From: Sva-07 sp963829585 | GTDB lineage: Bacteria > Actinomycetota > Acidimicrobiia > Acidimicrobiales > Ilumatobacteraceae | DNA: 64,000 nucleotides | NCBI GenBank assembly: GCA_963829585.1 | Contig: CAWHJD010000001.1 | Span: forward strand, 124,001-188,000 | Direction of reading: 5' to 3' | Part shown: positions 26,659-33,835 of the stretch, in pieces | Layout: the number at the start of each line of letters is the position of its first letter | How positions within the stretch are numbered: position 1 is the first letter of the stretch | Made by a program: the position numbers and the translations under genes | The notes under the pieces: generated by a model | Told to the model about the DNA's origin: nothing | What the model saw: only the letters and a program-made list of their open reading frames with translations | Database searches by the model: none

Positions 26659-27063
26659 GTGAACGGTCCCGACCTGCTACGTCTGCTCATTGCACACACC
26701 GAAGCGTGGAACAGCCATGACCTCGAGCGATTGATGGGTCTGTTCGCCGACGATTGCGTGTTCGACGCTTCCGGCGGGCCCGAGCCCACTGGGCGCAGGT
26801 TCGTCGGCCGGGACGAGGTCGAGGCCGCCTTCGCCGAAGTGCTCGACTCGATGCCGGACGCGAACTGGGGCGATGGCCGCCACCATGTCATCTCCGACGA
26901 CTACGGCGTCTCGGAGTGGAGACTGACGGGCACCCTGATCGACGGAGGTCGCGTCGATGTCCTCGGCTGCGACTTCCTCACCGTTCGCGACGACAAGATC
27001 GTTCGGAAGAACTCCTTCCGCAAGCAGCGTCCTGCGGTGGAACGGACAACCATCGTTCGCTGA
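26659..27063 (+). CDS. SnoaL-like / NTF2-fold protein
   Basis: A 134-residue single-domain protein: LLIAHTEAWNSHDLERLMGLFADDCVFDASGG, GRRFVGRDEVEAAFAEVLDSMPD and GCDFLTVRDDKIVRKNSFRK match the cone-shaped NTF2-like fold of SnoaL-type cyclases and isomerases. GTG 26659 is chosen because GGAGGAGG lies 6 nt upstream. The fold is used for many reactions, so activity is not assigned. It is convergent with the VOC gene 6 bp away. Confidence 0.78.
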   Translation: MNGPDLLRLLIAHTEAWNSHDLERLMGLFADDCVFDASGGPEPTGRRFVGRDEVEAAFAEVLDSMPDANWGDGRHHVISDDYGVSEWRLTGTLIDGGRVDVLGCDFLTVRDDKIVRKNSFRKQRPAVERTTIVR

Positions 27064-27069
27064 GCGCGT

Positions 27070-27588
27070 TCATGACGTCGCCGGCCCGTTCGCTGCGACG
27101 ACGACGCCGGCGGTGTGCACGCCTGACCATCGGCGCAGCTCGCCGGCGAGATCGAGGTGATCGATCGGTGCCTTGTCGACGTAGTCGCCCCACGCGTCGC
27201 GGGGCAGCATCCACATGATCTCGAACTCGTTGCCGTCGGGATCGGCGCCATAGATGCTCTTCGTCGCGCCGTGGCTGGACTCGCCGGTGTAGGCACCCAC
27301 CGCTCGCAGGGCATCGCGTGCAGCGGCGAGTTCGTCGATCGTGTCGACCTGCCAGGCGAGGTGGTAGAGGCCGAGGCCGCGCCGCTTGGGACCGGAGTCC
27401 CCGCCGATGCCGAACAGCCCGAGATCGTGATGGTTGCCCGAGCGGGGCAGGCGCAGGAACGCGGCGTTGGCGCGCGGTTCGCGGGCAACGACCTCCATGC
27501 CGAATGTGTTGCGGTAGAAGTCCTCGCTGCGGGCGAGATCGGAGACGTACAGCACGGCGTGGTTGAGGCGGACAGGTGAGAACGACAC
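27070..27588 (-). CDS. VOC-family dioxygenase/glyoxalase-like protein
   Basis: A 172-residue vicinal-oxygen-chelate protein: LNHAVLYVSDLARSEDFYRNTFGMEVV, GLGLYHLAWQVDTIDELAAARDAL and YGADPDGNEFEIMWML give the two beta-alpha-beta-beta-beta modules. His9, His in YHLAWQV and Glu in NEFEIMW are the expected metal ligands, as in catechol 2,3-dioxygenases. An extension of about 45 residues follows. The substrate is unknown. In relatives such genes are often next to yceI and marR, as here. Confidence 0.85.
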   Translation of the reverse strand: MSFSPVRLNHAVLYVSDLARSEDFYRNTFGMEVVAREPRANAAFLRLPRSGNHHDLGLFGIGGDSGPKRRGLGLYHLAWQVDTIDELAAARDALRAVGAYTGESSHGATKSIYGADPDGNEFEIMWMLPRDAWGDYVDKAPIDHLDLAGELRRWSGVHTAGVVVAANGPATS

Positions 27589-27663
27589 GGTGGTTCCTTT
27601 CGGTGATGCTCCGGCCGGGTGATGTCCGGCCGGAGCGTTGAGTGGGTGTGGGCGGCGGCCAGG

Positions 27664-27813
27664 TCAGGCAGTCGCGTCGGTGGTACGGATGGCGGACACC
27701 TCGAACTCGAGGACGACCTTCTCGCCGACGAGCACGCCGCCGGTTTCCAGGGCGGCGTTCCGGCTGACGCCCCAGTCCTTGCGGTTGACCATCTCCTGAG
27801 GGACGTAGTTGAC
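27664..27813 (-). pseudogene. C-terminal remnant of a YceI-family gene
   Basis: The minus strand between these positions reads VPQEMVNRKDWGVSRNAALE followed by TGGVLVGEKVVLEFEVSAIR and a TGA stop. This is the conserved end of the YceI lipocalin-like family (NRKDWG, GGVLVGEKV). About three quarters of the usual 180-residue protein is missing, and the upstream sequence runs straight into the marR promoter. The Met in QEM with an adjacent AGGAG could still start a 42-residue peptide. A 5' deletion is the simplest explanation. Confidence 0.75.
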
Positions 27814-27844
27814 ATATCTACCAACATGGATGACGTGTCAACTA
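27806..27844. promoter_or_regulatory. inverted repeat TAGTTGACA ... TGTCAACTA, probable MarR operator
   Basis: Perfect 9-bp arms at 27806-27814 and 27836-27844, centres 30 bp apart (three helical turns), lie immediately before the -10 box TACGGT (27852-27857) of the marR gene. The left arm abuts the truncated yceI fragment. Confidence 0.5.
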
Positions 27845-27864
27845 TTCCGGCTACGGTTCTCTTC

Positions 27865-28335
27865 ATGACGGACGTGCGATGGCTGAACGAACGTGAGGAG
27901 CGGGCATGGCGATCGCTCCAGTTCATGCAGATGCGCCTCGAGGCGCTCCTCGCCCGGCAACTGACGAACGATTCACGGCTCTCGTACCCCGACTACGTCG
28001 TGCTCGTCGCATTGACCGACGACCCGAACGGTCGGCTCCGCCTGTTCGAACTCGGCGAAGTACTCGGCTGGGAGAAGAGCCGCCTGTCCCACCACATCGC
28101 GCGAATGGCCGACCGTGGGCTGGTCAAGAAGGAGAAGTGCGATTCCGACCGGCGCGGCGCCTTCGTCGTCATCACCGACGAGGGCCGCCGCGAGATCGAG
28201 GCGGCGGCCCCTGGCCACGTCGACGCCGTGCGACATCTGTTCGTCGACCGACTCACCCCCGATCAACTGGACGCCATCACCACCGCGGCCGAGACGATCC
28301 TGGCCGGCATCGACCAGGACCGCCGCATGTCGTGA
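27865..28335 (+). CDS. MarR-family transcriptional regulator
   Basis: A 156-residue winged-helix protein: YPDYVVLVALTDDPNGRLRLFELGEVLGWEKSRLSHHIARMADRGLVKKEKCDSDRRGAFVVITDEGRREIEAA is the classical MarR helix-turn-helix and wing, flanked by dimerisation helices. ATG 27865 lies 7 nt after TACGGT, so the transcript is probably leaderless; ATG 27826 is an alternative that would lengthen it by 13 residues. It likely represses the divergent yceI unit, of which only a fragment is left, and itself. Confidence 0.9.
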   Translation: MTDVRWLNEREERAWRSLQFMQMRLEALLARQLTNDSRLSYPDYVVLVALTDDPNGRLRLFELGEVLGWEKSRLSHHIARMADRGLVKKEKCDSDRRGAFVVITDEGRREIEAAAPGHVDAVRHLFVDRLTPDQLDAITTAAETILAGIDQDRRMS

Positions 28336-28363
28336 GCCTGCGCAACGTCGGCAACGAGATCGT

Positions 28364-28399
28364 GAACGAATCTGTCGGAGGGAACGAATCTGTCGGAGG
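28364..28399. repeat. tandem 18-bp repeat (2 copies)
   Basis: The unit GAACGAATCTGTCGGAGG occurs exactly twice, at 28364-28381 and 28382-28399, between marR and the 3' end of selC. Confidence 0.85.
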
Positions 28400-28435
28400 G
28401 AGGGATGCCTTGCCTCGGACGCCGGGTGGAGCGGT

Positions 28436-28531
28436 TGGCGGAGGTGGACGGGAATCGAACCCGCCGGACGGGGATCGCCCGTCCCAACCGCTTTGAAGGC
28501 GGCGGAGCCCACCAGGTGCTCGGACACCTCC
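28436..28531 (-). tRNA. selC: tRNA-Sec (anticodon UCA)
   Basis: The minus strand folds into a 96-nt tRNA with the features of bacterial selenocysteine tRNA. Acceptor GGAGGTGT pairs with CCACCTCC (7 pairs plus one mismatch, room for the 8-bp stem), a 6-bp D stem, anticodon arm GCCGC-CTTCAAA-GCGGT with anticodon TCA, a 22-nt variable arm with stem GACGGG/CCCGTC, T arm GCGGG-TTCGATT-CCCGT, G73 and encoded CCA. Anticodon UCA reads UGA. It implies that SelA, SelB and SelD are encoded elsewhere in the genome. Confidence 0.93.
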
Positions 28532-28591
28532 GTCGACGACGCTATCGACGAACGAGGTTGCCGACGCCAGTGGTCGGTCGCTCCCGGTCTG

Positions 28592-28653
28592 TCGGGGTCG
28601 GGTCCGGAAAGACCGGGTTGGGTCTTTCGGGGTCGGGTCCGGAAAGACCGGGT
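28592..28653. repeat. 27-bp direct repeat (2 copies) with hairpins
   Basis: TCGGGGTCGGGTCCGGAAAG plus ACCGGGT occurs at 28592-28618 and again at 28627-28653. The repeats contain complementary GGTCTTTC (28621-28628) and GAAAGACC (28642-28649), and CCCGGTCT/AGACCGGG. They fill the region between selC and the tad operon and could act as attenuator or terminator for either side. Confidence 0.7.
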
Positions 28654-28747
28654 GGGCTGTTGGGGAACGCTCGGCGGATCGGTACTCTCGCCTCACCGAC
28701 TTCCCCCATGAACTCACCCGAGGCCACAGGCCGACTGGGGGAACGTC

Positions 28748-29419
28748 ATGGTCACACTCTGTTGGGCCGCCAAGGGCGGCAGCGGAACCACGGTCGTCGC
28801 CGCGACACTCGCGCTGAATTCGACGCACCCGTCGCTCCTCGTCGATCTCGATGGTGAGCTCCCCGCCGTGCTCGGCCTCCCCGAGCCCGACCGGCCCGGC
28901 GTGGCCGAGTGGCTCGCCACCGACACACCGGGCGAGCAGCTCGCCGACCTGCTGATCGACATCAGCCCACATCGATGGCTGCTCCCGTGGCGGTGCGGTG
29001 CGTCCTGGGCGGGCCCGCCGACACCACCGATCGACCCGGACCATCCCCGGTGGCGCGAGCTCGGGGACTGGTTGCAGGAGTGGACCCGGCGATGGGGCTG
29101 TGACGTGACGATCGATGCCGGCACCGGCCAGCCACCCACCGCGCTGGCCGAACGCGTCGACCGGTCGCTGCTCGTCACGCGCCCGTGCTACCTCGCGCTG
29201 CGGCGGGTCGTTCGCGGCGAGGCGCGACCGACCGGTGTCGTGCTCGTCACCGAGCCGGGCCGCGCGCTGTCGCAACGCGACATCGAACACTCCCTCGGAG
29301 TGCCGGTGGAGGCAACGGTGAGCTTCGATCCGGCCGTCGCCCGGGCGGTCGATGCCGGGCTGCTCGCGACCCGTCCGCCGCGCATCATCTCGAGGGAACT
29401 CCGTCGGGTGGCCGCATGA
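28748..29419 (+). CDS. tadZ: TadZ/CpaE-like P-loop ATPase
   Basis: The 223-residue protein begins VTLCWAAKGGSGTTVVAATLA, a deviant Walker A (KGGSGTT) of MinD/CpaE-type ATPases, with LLVDLDGELPAVLGL as the second strand and DVTIDAGTGQP as the Walker-B-like element. It is shorter than typical CpaE and lacks the receiver-like N-terminus. As first gene of a tad (Flp pilus) operon it should localise the secretion machine at the membrane. Its stop overlaps the tadA start (ATGA). Confidence 0.82.
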   Translation: MVTLCWAAKGGSGTTVVAATLALNSTHPSLLVDLDGELPAVLGLPEPDRPGVAEWLATDTPGEQLADLLIDISPHRWLLPWRCGASWAGPPTPPIDPDHPRWRELGDWLQEWTRRWGCDVTIDAGTGQPPTALAERVDRSLLVTRPCYLALRRVVRGEARPTGVVLVTEPGRALSQRDIEHSLGVPVEATVSFDPAVARAVDAGLLATRPPRIISRELRRVAA

Positions 29420-30603
29420 CCATCGACGCATCGGCGGACAACGCCCCGTCCGTCGCCGTTCGGCCTGACGTGGACAACGACGCGGCGACCGTGCTCGAGA
29501 TCTGCCGACGGGTCGCCGACCGGCCCGGTGACACGCGAGCGTTGGTGGTGGAGGAGGTGCATCGACTGGCGCCGCTGTCCACCTCGCTCGAACAGGAGCT
29601 GCTCACCGACTCGGCCCTCGCCCGACTCAGCGGACTCGGCGAACTCGACGTCCACCTGCGCGATCCGGAGGTCGACGAAGTGATGGTCAACGCCGGCCGC
29701 TCGATCTGGATCGAGCGACACGGCGCACTCCACCACGTCGGCACACTCGAGTTCGACAGCGTCGATCATCTGATCGAGCGGGTGCTCGCTCCCCTCGGCC
29801 GTCGCGTCGACCGGTCGTCGCCGATCGTCGATGCTCGCCTGCCGAGCGGAGCGCGAGTCTGCGTCGTTCTCCCACCGGTCGCGGTGGACGGCCCGAGCCT
29901 GTCGATCCGTCGATTCGCTCCCCGCGTCCGACCACTCGATTCGTTCGTCGATGCCGCTGGGGCGGAGCTGCTGCGCGCAGTGATCGACCAACGATGCAAC
30001 GTCGTCGTCTCCGGCGCGACGTCGTCGGGCAAGACGTCACTCGTCGCCGCGCTCCTCGCAACGGTGCCCGGCACCGAACGGCTCATCGTCGTGGAGGACA
30101 CGGCCGAACTGCCGATCGACCATCGCCACGTCGTCCGGCTCGAGGCGCGACCCGCGCTCGTCGACGGCCCGCCGCCGATCACCGTGGCCGACCTGGTGCG
30201 CACGTCGCTGCGTCTGCGACCGGATCGCATCGTCGTGGGCGAGGCGCGCGGCGACGAGGTGCTGGCGCTCGTCCAGGCGATGAACACCGGCCACGACGGA
30301 TCACTGTCGACGTGTCATGCCAACGGCCCCCTCGACGCGCTCCTGCGGCTCGAGACCCTGGTGCTGCAGGCGTCTCCCACCTGGCCATTGGCGGCGATTC
30401 GCCACCAACTCGGACGCTGCATCGACGTCGTCATCCACGTCGACCGACATCCGGGCCGGCCAGGGCGCCACGTGAGCGCGGTGTGCGAGGTCGTCGCACC
30501 CGACGCCGACTCCACCGTGCCGCTGACGCTGCGGACGCTCGCCGGACGTCAGGCCGACGGATCGTTCACGGTGTTCGGCCGACCCAGCCGGGGCCGAACG
30601 TGA
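29416..30603 (+). CDS. tadA: TadA/CpaF type II/IV secretion ATPase
   Basis: A 395-residue secretion ATPase: N-terminal helices and LRDPEVDEVMVNAGRSIWIER, then the motor domain with Walker A GATSSGKTSL (near residue 202), Asp box VVEDTAELPI, Walker B LRLRPDRIVVGEARGDEVL and the His box MNTGHDGSLSTCHAN. It powers assembly of Flp/Tad pili. It is coupled to tadZ before (ATGA) and tadB after (GTGA). The length is near the usual 400-450. Confidence 0.93.
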   Translation: MTIDASADNAPSVAVRPDVDNDAATVLEICRRVADRPGDTRALVVEEVHRLAPLSTSLEQELLTDSALARLSGLGELDVHLRDPEVDEVMVNAGRSIWIERHGALHHVGTLEFDSVDHLIERVLAPLGRRVDRSSPIVDARLPSGARVCVVLPPVAVDGPSLSIRRFAPRVRPLDSFVDAAGAELLRAVIDQRCNVVVSGATSSGKTSLVAALLATVPGTERLIVVEDTAELPIDHRHVVRLEARPALVDGPPPITVADLVRTSLRLRPDRIVVGEARGDEVLALVQAMNTGHDGSLSTCHANGPLDALLRLETLVLQASPTWPLAAIRHQLGRCIDVVIHVDRHPGRPGRHVSAVCEVVAPDADSTVPLTLRTLAGRQADGSFTVFGRPSRGRT

Positions 30604-31291
30604 ACGGCTCGGTCGTTGCTGCCCTGGTCGCCGTGCTCGTTGCACTCATCGCAGTCCGCCGGCGGCCTCGCAGCGTGCGTGGGATCGCGCCCCCGATCGC
30701 CTCGATGGACCTCGTCACCGCGCGCATGCTTCAGTGCAGTCGCGCCGAGCCGAACGCCGACCGCCGTCGGCCAGAGCCGTTGCCGAGTGGTGCGACGACG
30801 TCGCTCGCCGACTCCGCTCGGGTGCCACACTGAGCAACGCCCTGGCGACCGGCGTGCCGCACGACCCGGCGACCCGACGCGCCACCGACGGTCTACGTCG
30901 ACGGCTCGACCGAGGTCGGTCGGTGCTCTCGGCGATCGAGCAGGCACAGCTCGACGACGAGGGTCCGAGCCTTCGACTCGCGCTGGGCGTCATCGCCACC
31001 GCCGCACAGCTCGGTGGCTCACCCGCGCAGGCAATCGACCGCACGGCGGCGACGCTTCGACAACGCGCGGCCGACGCCGACGAGCGCCGTGCGCACGCTG
31101 CGCAGGCCCGACTGTCGGCTCATGTCCTCACCGCGCTGCCGATCGCCATGCTCCTGCTGCTCGTCGCCACCGACCGCGATGTCAGAGCCGCCGCGACGGC
31201 ACCGCTCGGCGCGGCCTGCATCGCGATGGGCCTCTCGCTGAACACGGCCGGCTCGATCTGGATGCGCCGGATCATCGGGGCCGGGCCATGA
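30600..31291 (+). CDS. tadB: TadB-like pilus platform protein (frameshifted)
   Basis: GTG 30600 overlaps the tadA stop and encodes a membrane helix (VVAALVAVLVALIAV). One missing base near 30765 moves the reading to the frame AVAEWCDDVARRLRSGATLSNALATGV, DEGPSLRLALGVIATAAQLGGSPAQAIDRTAATLRQRAADADERRAHAAQARLSAHVLTALPIAMLLLLV, which is the type II secretion F domain with its membrane helices. TadB and TadC together form the inner-membrane platform. The stop overlaps the tadC start. Confidence 0.75.
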
Positions 31292-32028
31292 CGCCCGTCG
31301 TTGCGGTGGCGCTCCTCGTCGCGTGTGCCGGCACCGCTCTCCGCCGCGTCGTGGTCGGCCCACGACGCACTGTCCCCCGGCCGCCGTCGCCCGCTACGCC
31401 TCTCGACACCTCGACGCGCCGACACGCGCGGGTTGCGGCACTGGTCAGCCTCGTCGTGGTGTCTGCCGTCGTGGTGGGTGTCGTGCTCGCACCGGTACCG
31501 ACTGCCATGGCCGTCGGTTCGATCGCGATCGTCCGTCGTACCCGGCCGGTGCTCGTGGCGCGTCGTCGACGCCGCGAGGCCGACCGAGCGCTGCCGGACG
31601 CACTCGACCTGCTGGTACTGAGCATCCGGGCGGGCCTGACCCCCCGACAGGCCATCGCCGAGCTCGCCGTCCACGCCCCGGAGTCGGTGCGCAGCGCATT
31701 CGCATCGACGGTGCACCGCACCGAGCGCGGCAGGTCGTTCGCCGATGCTCTGACGGCGCTGCCGGAGATGCTCGGACCCGGAGCCATCGGCCTCGCCGAC
31801 GTGATCGCCACGAGCGACCGTTACGGCCTGCCCCTCGGCCCCGTCCTCGATCAACTGACGAACGAGGCACGCAGCGCTCGCCGGCGCCTCGACCAGGCCG
31901 ACGCCCGCAAGCTCCCGGTGCGGCTGTCGTTCCCACTGGTCGTGTGCACGCTGCCGTCCTTCGTCCTTCTCGCGATCGCTCCCGCAGTGCTCGCCGCACT
32001 CTCGTCGCTCGGCGGTGCCGCCTGGTGA
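31288..32028 (+). CDS. tadC: TadC-like pilus platform protein
   Basis: The 246-residue protein has two N-terminal membrane helices, a T2SF domain (DALDLLVLSIRAGLTPRQAIAELAVHAPESVRSAFASTVHRTERGRSFADALTALPEML; SDRYGLPLGPVLDQLTNEARSARRRLDQADARKLPVRLSFPLVVCTLPSFVLLAI) and a last membrane helix. ATG 31288 overlaps the tadB stop. It is the partner of TadB in the Flp pilus inner-membrane complex. Confidence 0.88.
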   Translation: MTPVVAVALLVACAGTALRRVVVGPRRTVPRPPSPATPLDTSTRRHARVAALVSLVVVSAVVVGVVLAPVPTAMAVGSIAIVRRTRPVLVARRRRREADRALPDALDLLVLSIRAGLTPRQAIAELAVHAPESVRSAFASTVHRTERGRSFADALTALPEMLGPGAIGLADVIATSDRYGLPLGPVLDQLTNEARSARRRLDQADARKLPVRLSFPLVVCTLPSFVLLAIAPAVLAALSSLGGAAW

Positions 32029-32071
32029 CCCACATGCCGCTCATCATGCAACTCATCGAACGGAGCACGTC

Positions 32072-32317
32072 ATGCCCACCAACCTCGTCCTGGCGCTGAT
32101 CGTCCACCTCCACACCGCGGCCGTCGGCCTCGGCTCAACGACCCGGCGACGCCTCGGCGGCGACCGAGGTCAGGCCACGACGGAGTATGCGCTCGTTCTG
32201 CTCGCGGCCGCCCTCGTCGGCCTGATGGTCGTCGCATGGGCGACGGCGGGTGGCGGGGCCGCACGGATCAGCAGGCTGTTCAACAGCGTGATCGACTCGG
32301 TCATCGACAAGGTGTGA
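32072..32317 (+). CDS. DUF4244 / Flp-pilin-like protein
   Basis: An 81-residue protein: a 35-residue head, then DRGQATTEYALVLLAAALVGLMVVAWATAGGG, in which G/Q-ATTEYALVLL is the processing and hydrophobic segment of Flp-type pilins and of DUF4244 proteins found in actinobacterial tad loci. CGGAGC lies 8 nt before ATG 32072. It probably forms the pilus filament or a pseudopilus. Confidence 0.78.
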   Translation: MPTNLVLALIVHLHTAAVGLGSTTRRRLGGDRGQATTEYALVLLAAALVGLMVVAWATAGGGAARISRLFNSVIDSVIDKV

Positions 32318-32721
32318 CTCGACAGGATGTGAATGACCGGACGGCACCGCGCGCGGTGGGGCGAGCGGCCTCGACAGATGGCCAAGCGGCCGTGGAGTTC
32401 GCGCTCGTCCTGCCGGTGGTGCTGGTGATGGCATTCGGGCTCGTCGTGGTCGGCGTCGCCGTGCGCAACGAGCTCGCTGTCGAACTCGCCGCCCGGGAGG
32501 GTGCCCGCGCCGCCGTGGTGTCGGCGAGTCCCGCCGCCGCCGCGGCCCGGGCGGCCACCCGGGCGGTCGACATGCCGATCGAGGTCGCGACCACGAGCGA
32601 CGCCACGACTGTCACCGTCACGGTCACGTACGTCGATCCGGTCGACGTGGCGATCATCGGCGCACTGATCGGTCCGGTCACGCACACCGCCTCGGTCACC
32701 ATGGCCATCGAGCCGCCGTGA
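32314..32721 (+). CDS. tadE: TadE-like pseudopilin
   Basis: The 135-residue protein has the TadE signature DGQAAVEFALVLPVVLVMAFGLVVVGVAVRNELAVELAAREGARAAVV: a prepilin-like glutamate followed by one membrane helix, then a small Thr/Val-rich outer domain. GTG 32314 overlaps the previous stop (GTGA). It closes the tad operon. A prepilin peptidase is not encoded nearby. Confidence 0.85.
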   Translation: MTRQDVNDRTAPRAVGRAASTDGQAAVEFALVLPVVLVMAFGLVVVGVAVRNELAVELAAREGARAAVVSASPAAAAARAATRAVDMPIEVATTSDATTVTVTVTYVDPVDVAIIGALIGPVTHTASVTMAIEPP

Positions 32722-32739
32722 CCCCTACAGTTGACGGCC

Positions 32740-33063
32740 ATGGCGATGCGAACCACGGTGTCCACGGTCGGAGGTGCCATCGTCGTCGCGCTCGACGGCA
32801 GCGTCGACCTGGCCGCTGTCGGGATCCTGCACGCCGACCTCACCCGGGTCGTCCGGCACCACCCCGGTGACTCGCTGATCGTCGATCTCGACGGCATCGA
32901 GGCCCTCGACGACGCGGGCCTCGGGGTGCTCCTCGGTGCCGCGGCCGCAGCGCGCGAATCGGGCGGCGATCTCGAGGTGGTCTGCACTCGCGCCTCGCTC
33001 CGCGAGCGCCTCGAACGCACTCGCTTCGACCGCGCCGTCTCCGTTCGTGCCACGATCGCATGA
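32740..33063 (+). CDS. STAS-domain anti-sigma antagonist-like protein
   Basis: A 107-residue STAS protein: AIVVALDGSVDLAAVGILHADLTRVVRHHPGDSLIVDLDGIEALDDAGLGVLLGAAAAARESGGDLEVVC. The usual phospho-Ser position is replaced (DGIEALDDAGLG has Asp-Asp where Asp-Ser is expected), so it may be locked in one state. TACAGT 8 nt before ATG 32740 predicts a leaderless mRNA separate from the tad operon. It overlaps the DUF952 gene by 4 bp. Confidence 0.8.
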   Translation: MAMRTTVSTVGGAIVVALDGSVDLAAVGILHADLTRVVRHHPGDSLIVDLDGIEALDDAGLGVLLGAAAAARESGGDLEVVCTRASLRERLERTRFDRAVSVRATIA

Positions 33064-33422
33064 TCGACGACGACCCGATCTTCCACCTGGCGATGCCCGA
33101 CGACTGGGCGGCCGCATTCGTCACCGGCGAGTACCGGATGTCGACCCGAGGGATGACGCTCGACGAGGTCGGCTTCATCCACTGTTCGACGCGCGAGCAG
33201 ATCGAAGCGACAGCCAATGGCTTCTACGGTGACGTGGAGCAGCTCGTCGTCCTCACCATCGACCCGATGCTCGTCCCGTCACCCATCGTGCACGAGCCGC
33301 CCGGTCCCGATCTCGACACGCTGTTCCCCCACATCTACGGGCCGCTCCCCGTTGCGGCGGTGAACCACGCAGCCATGTGGTTGCGGGTGCCCGGCACCAG
33401 GTGGTCGTCCACCTCACTGTAG
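33060..33422 (+). CDS. DUF952 family protein
   Basis: A 120-residue protein with the DUF952 pattern: IFHLAMPDDWAAAFVTGEYRMSTRGMTLDEVGFIHCSTREQIEATANGFYGD, then LTIDPMLVPSPIVHEPPG and FPHIYGPLPVAAVNHAAMW. FIHCST and FPHIYGPL are the family's conserved blocks. The function is unknown, with a fold related to ADP-ribosyltransferases. ATGA overlap with the STAS gene. Confidence 0.88.
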   Translation: MIDDDPIFHLAMPDDWAAAFVTGEYRMSTRGMTLDEVGFIHCSTREQIEATANGFYGDVEQLVVLTIDPMLVPSPIVHEPPGPDLDTLFPHIYGPLPVAAVNHAAMWLRVPGTRWSSTSL

Positions 33423-33456
33423 AAGTCGTCGAACCGCCGGCGGTACTGTTGCCGAC

Positions 33457-33816
33457 GTGACACCACCCGAGACCGATCTGCAGGAACGCCTCATCGGTTC
33501 CGTTGCCGAGTTGGATTCCCGTCGCCTGCAGCGTCGGTTCCAGGGCGTCGCGATGAGTCCGATCGGTGAGGTCGAGGAACGCCGACCGGCGCGGTTCGGC
33601 GGCGAGGTCCGCAGCCAGCAACGATCAGCACCCGGCAGTCGCCCGAGCCTGCGGGTGACGGTCCACGACGGCACCGGCTCGGCGGTGGCCGTCTTCACCG
33701 GGCGGTCTCGCATCTTCGGCATCGAGGCCGGTCGGGCCGTGCTGTTCGAGGGCGTCGCGCGACGCGAACGCGGTCAACTGGTCGTGTTCAACCCGGCGTA
33801 CACGCTCCTGCCCTGA
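33457..33816 (+). CDS. OB-fold nucleic-acid-binding protein
   Basis: The 119-residue product has a helical start (LQERLIGSVAELDSRRLQRRF) and an OB-fold: GEVRSQQ, PSLRVTVHDGTGSAVAVFTGRSRIFGIEAGRAVLFEGVARRERGQLVVFNPAYTLLP. Such genes are regularly found next to APC/TrkA genes in actinobacteria, as here. The -10 box TACTGT is 7 nt before GTG 33457, so it is probably leaderless. Convergent with trkA. Confidence 0.78.
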   Translation: MTPPETDLQERLIGSVAELDSRRLQRRFQGVAMSPIGEVEERRPARFGGEVRSQQRSAPGSRPSLRVTVHDGTGSAVAVFTGRSRIFGIEAGRAVLFEGVARRERGQLVVFNPAYTLLP

Positions 33817-33835
33817 CAGCTGCACGCAACAGCGG

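Noticed and set aside
27619..27864. N-terminal extension of the MarR protein from 27619
   Set aside because: The extra 82 residues are antisense to the yceI remnant and lack coding character; the start at 27865 has a good promoter.
28436..28531. Serine tRNA with long variable arm
   Set aside because: The anticodon is UCA and the acceptor plus T stem lengths fit tRNA-Sec; tRNA-Ser(UGA) would show TGA in the loop.
28592..28653. CRISPR array
   Set aside because: Only two repeat copies, 8 nt apart, without spacers or cas genes.
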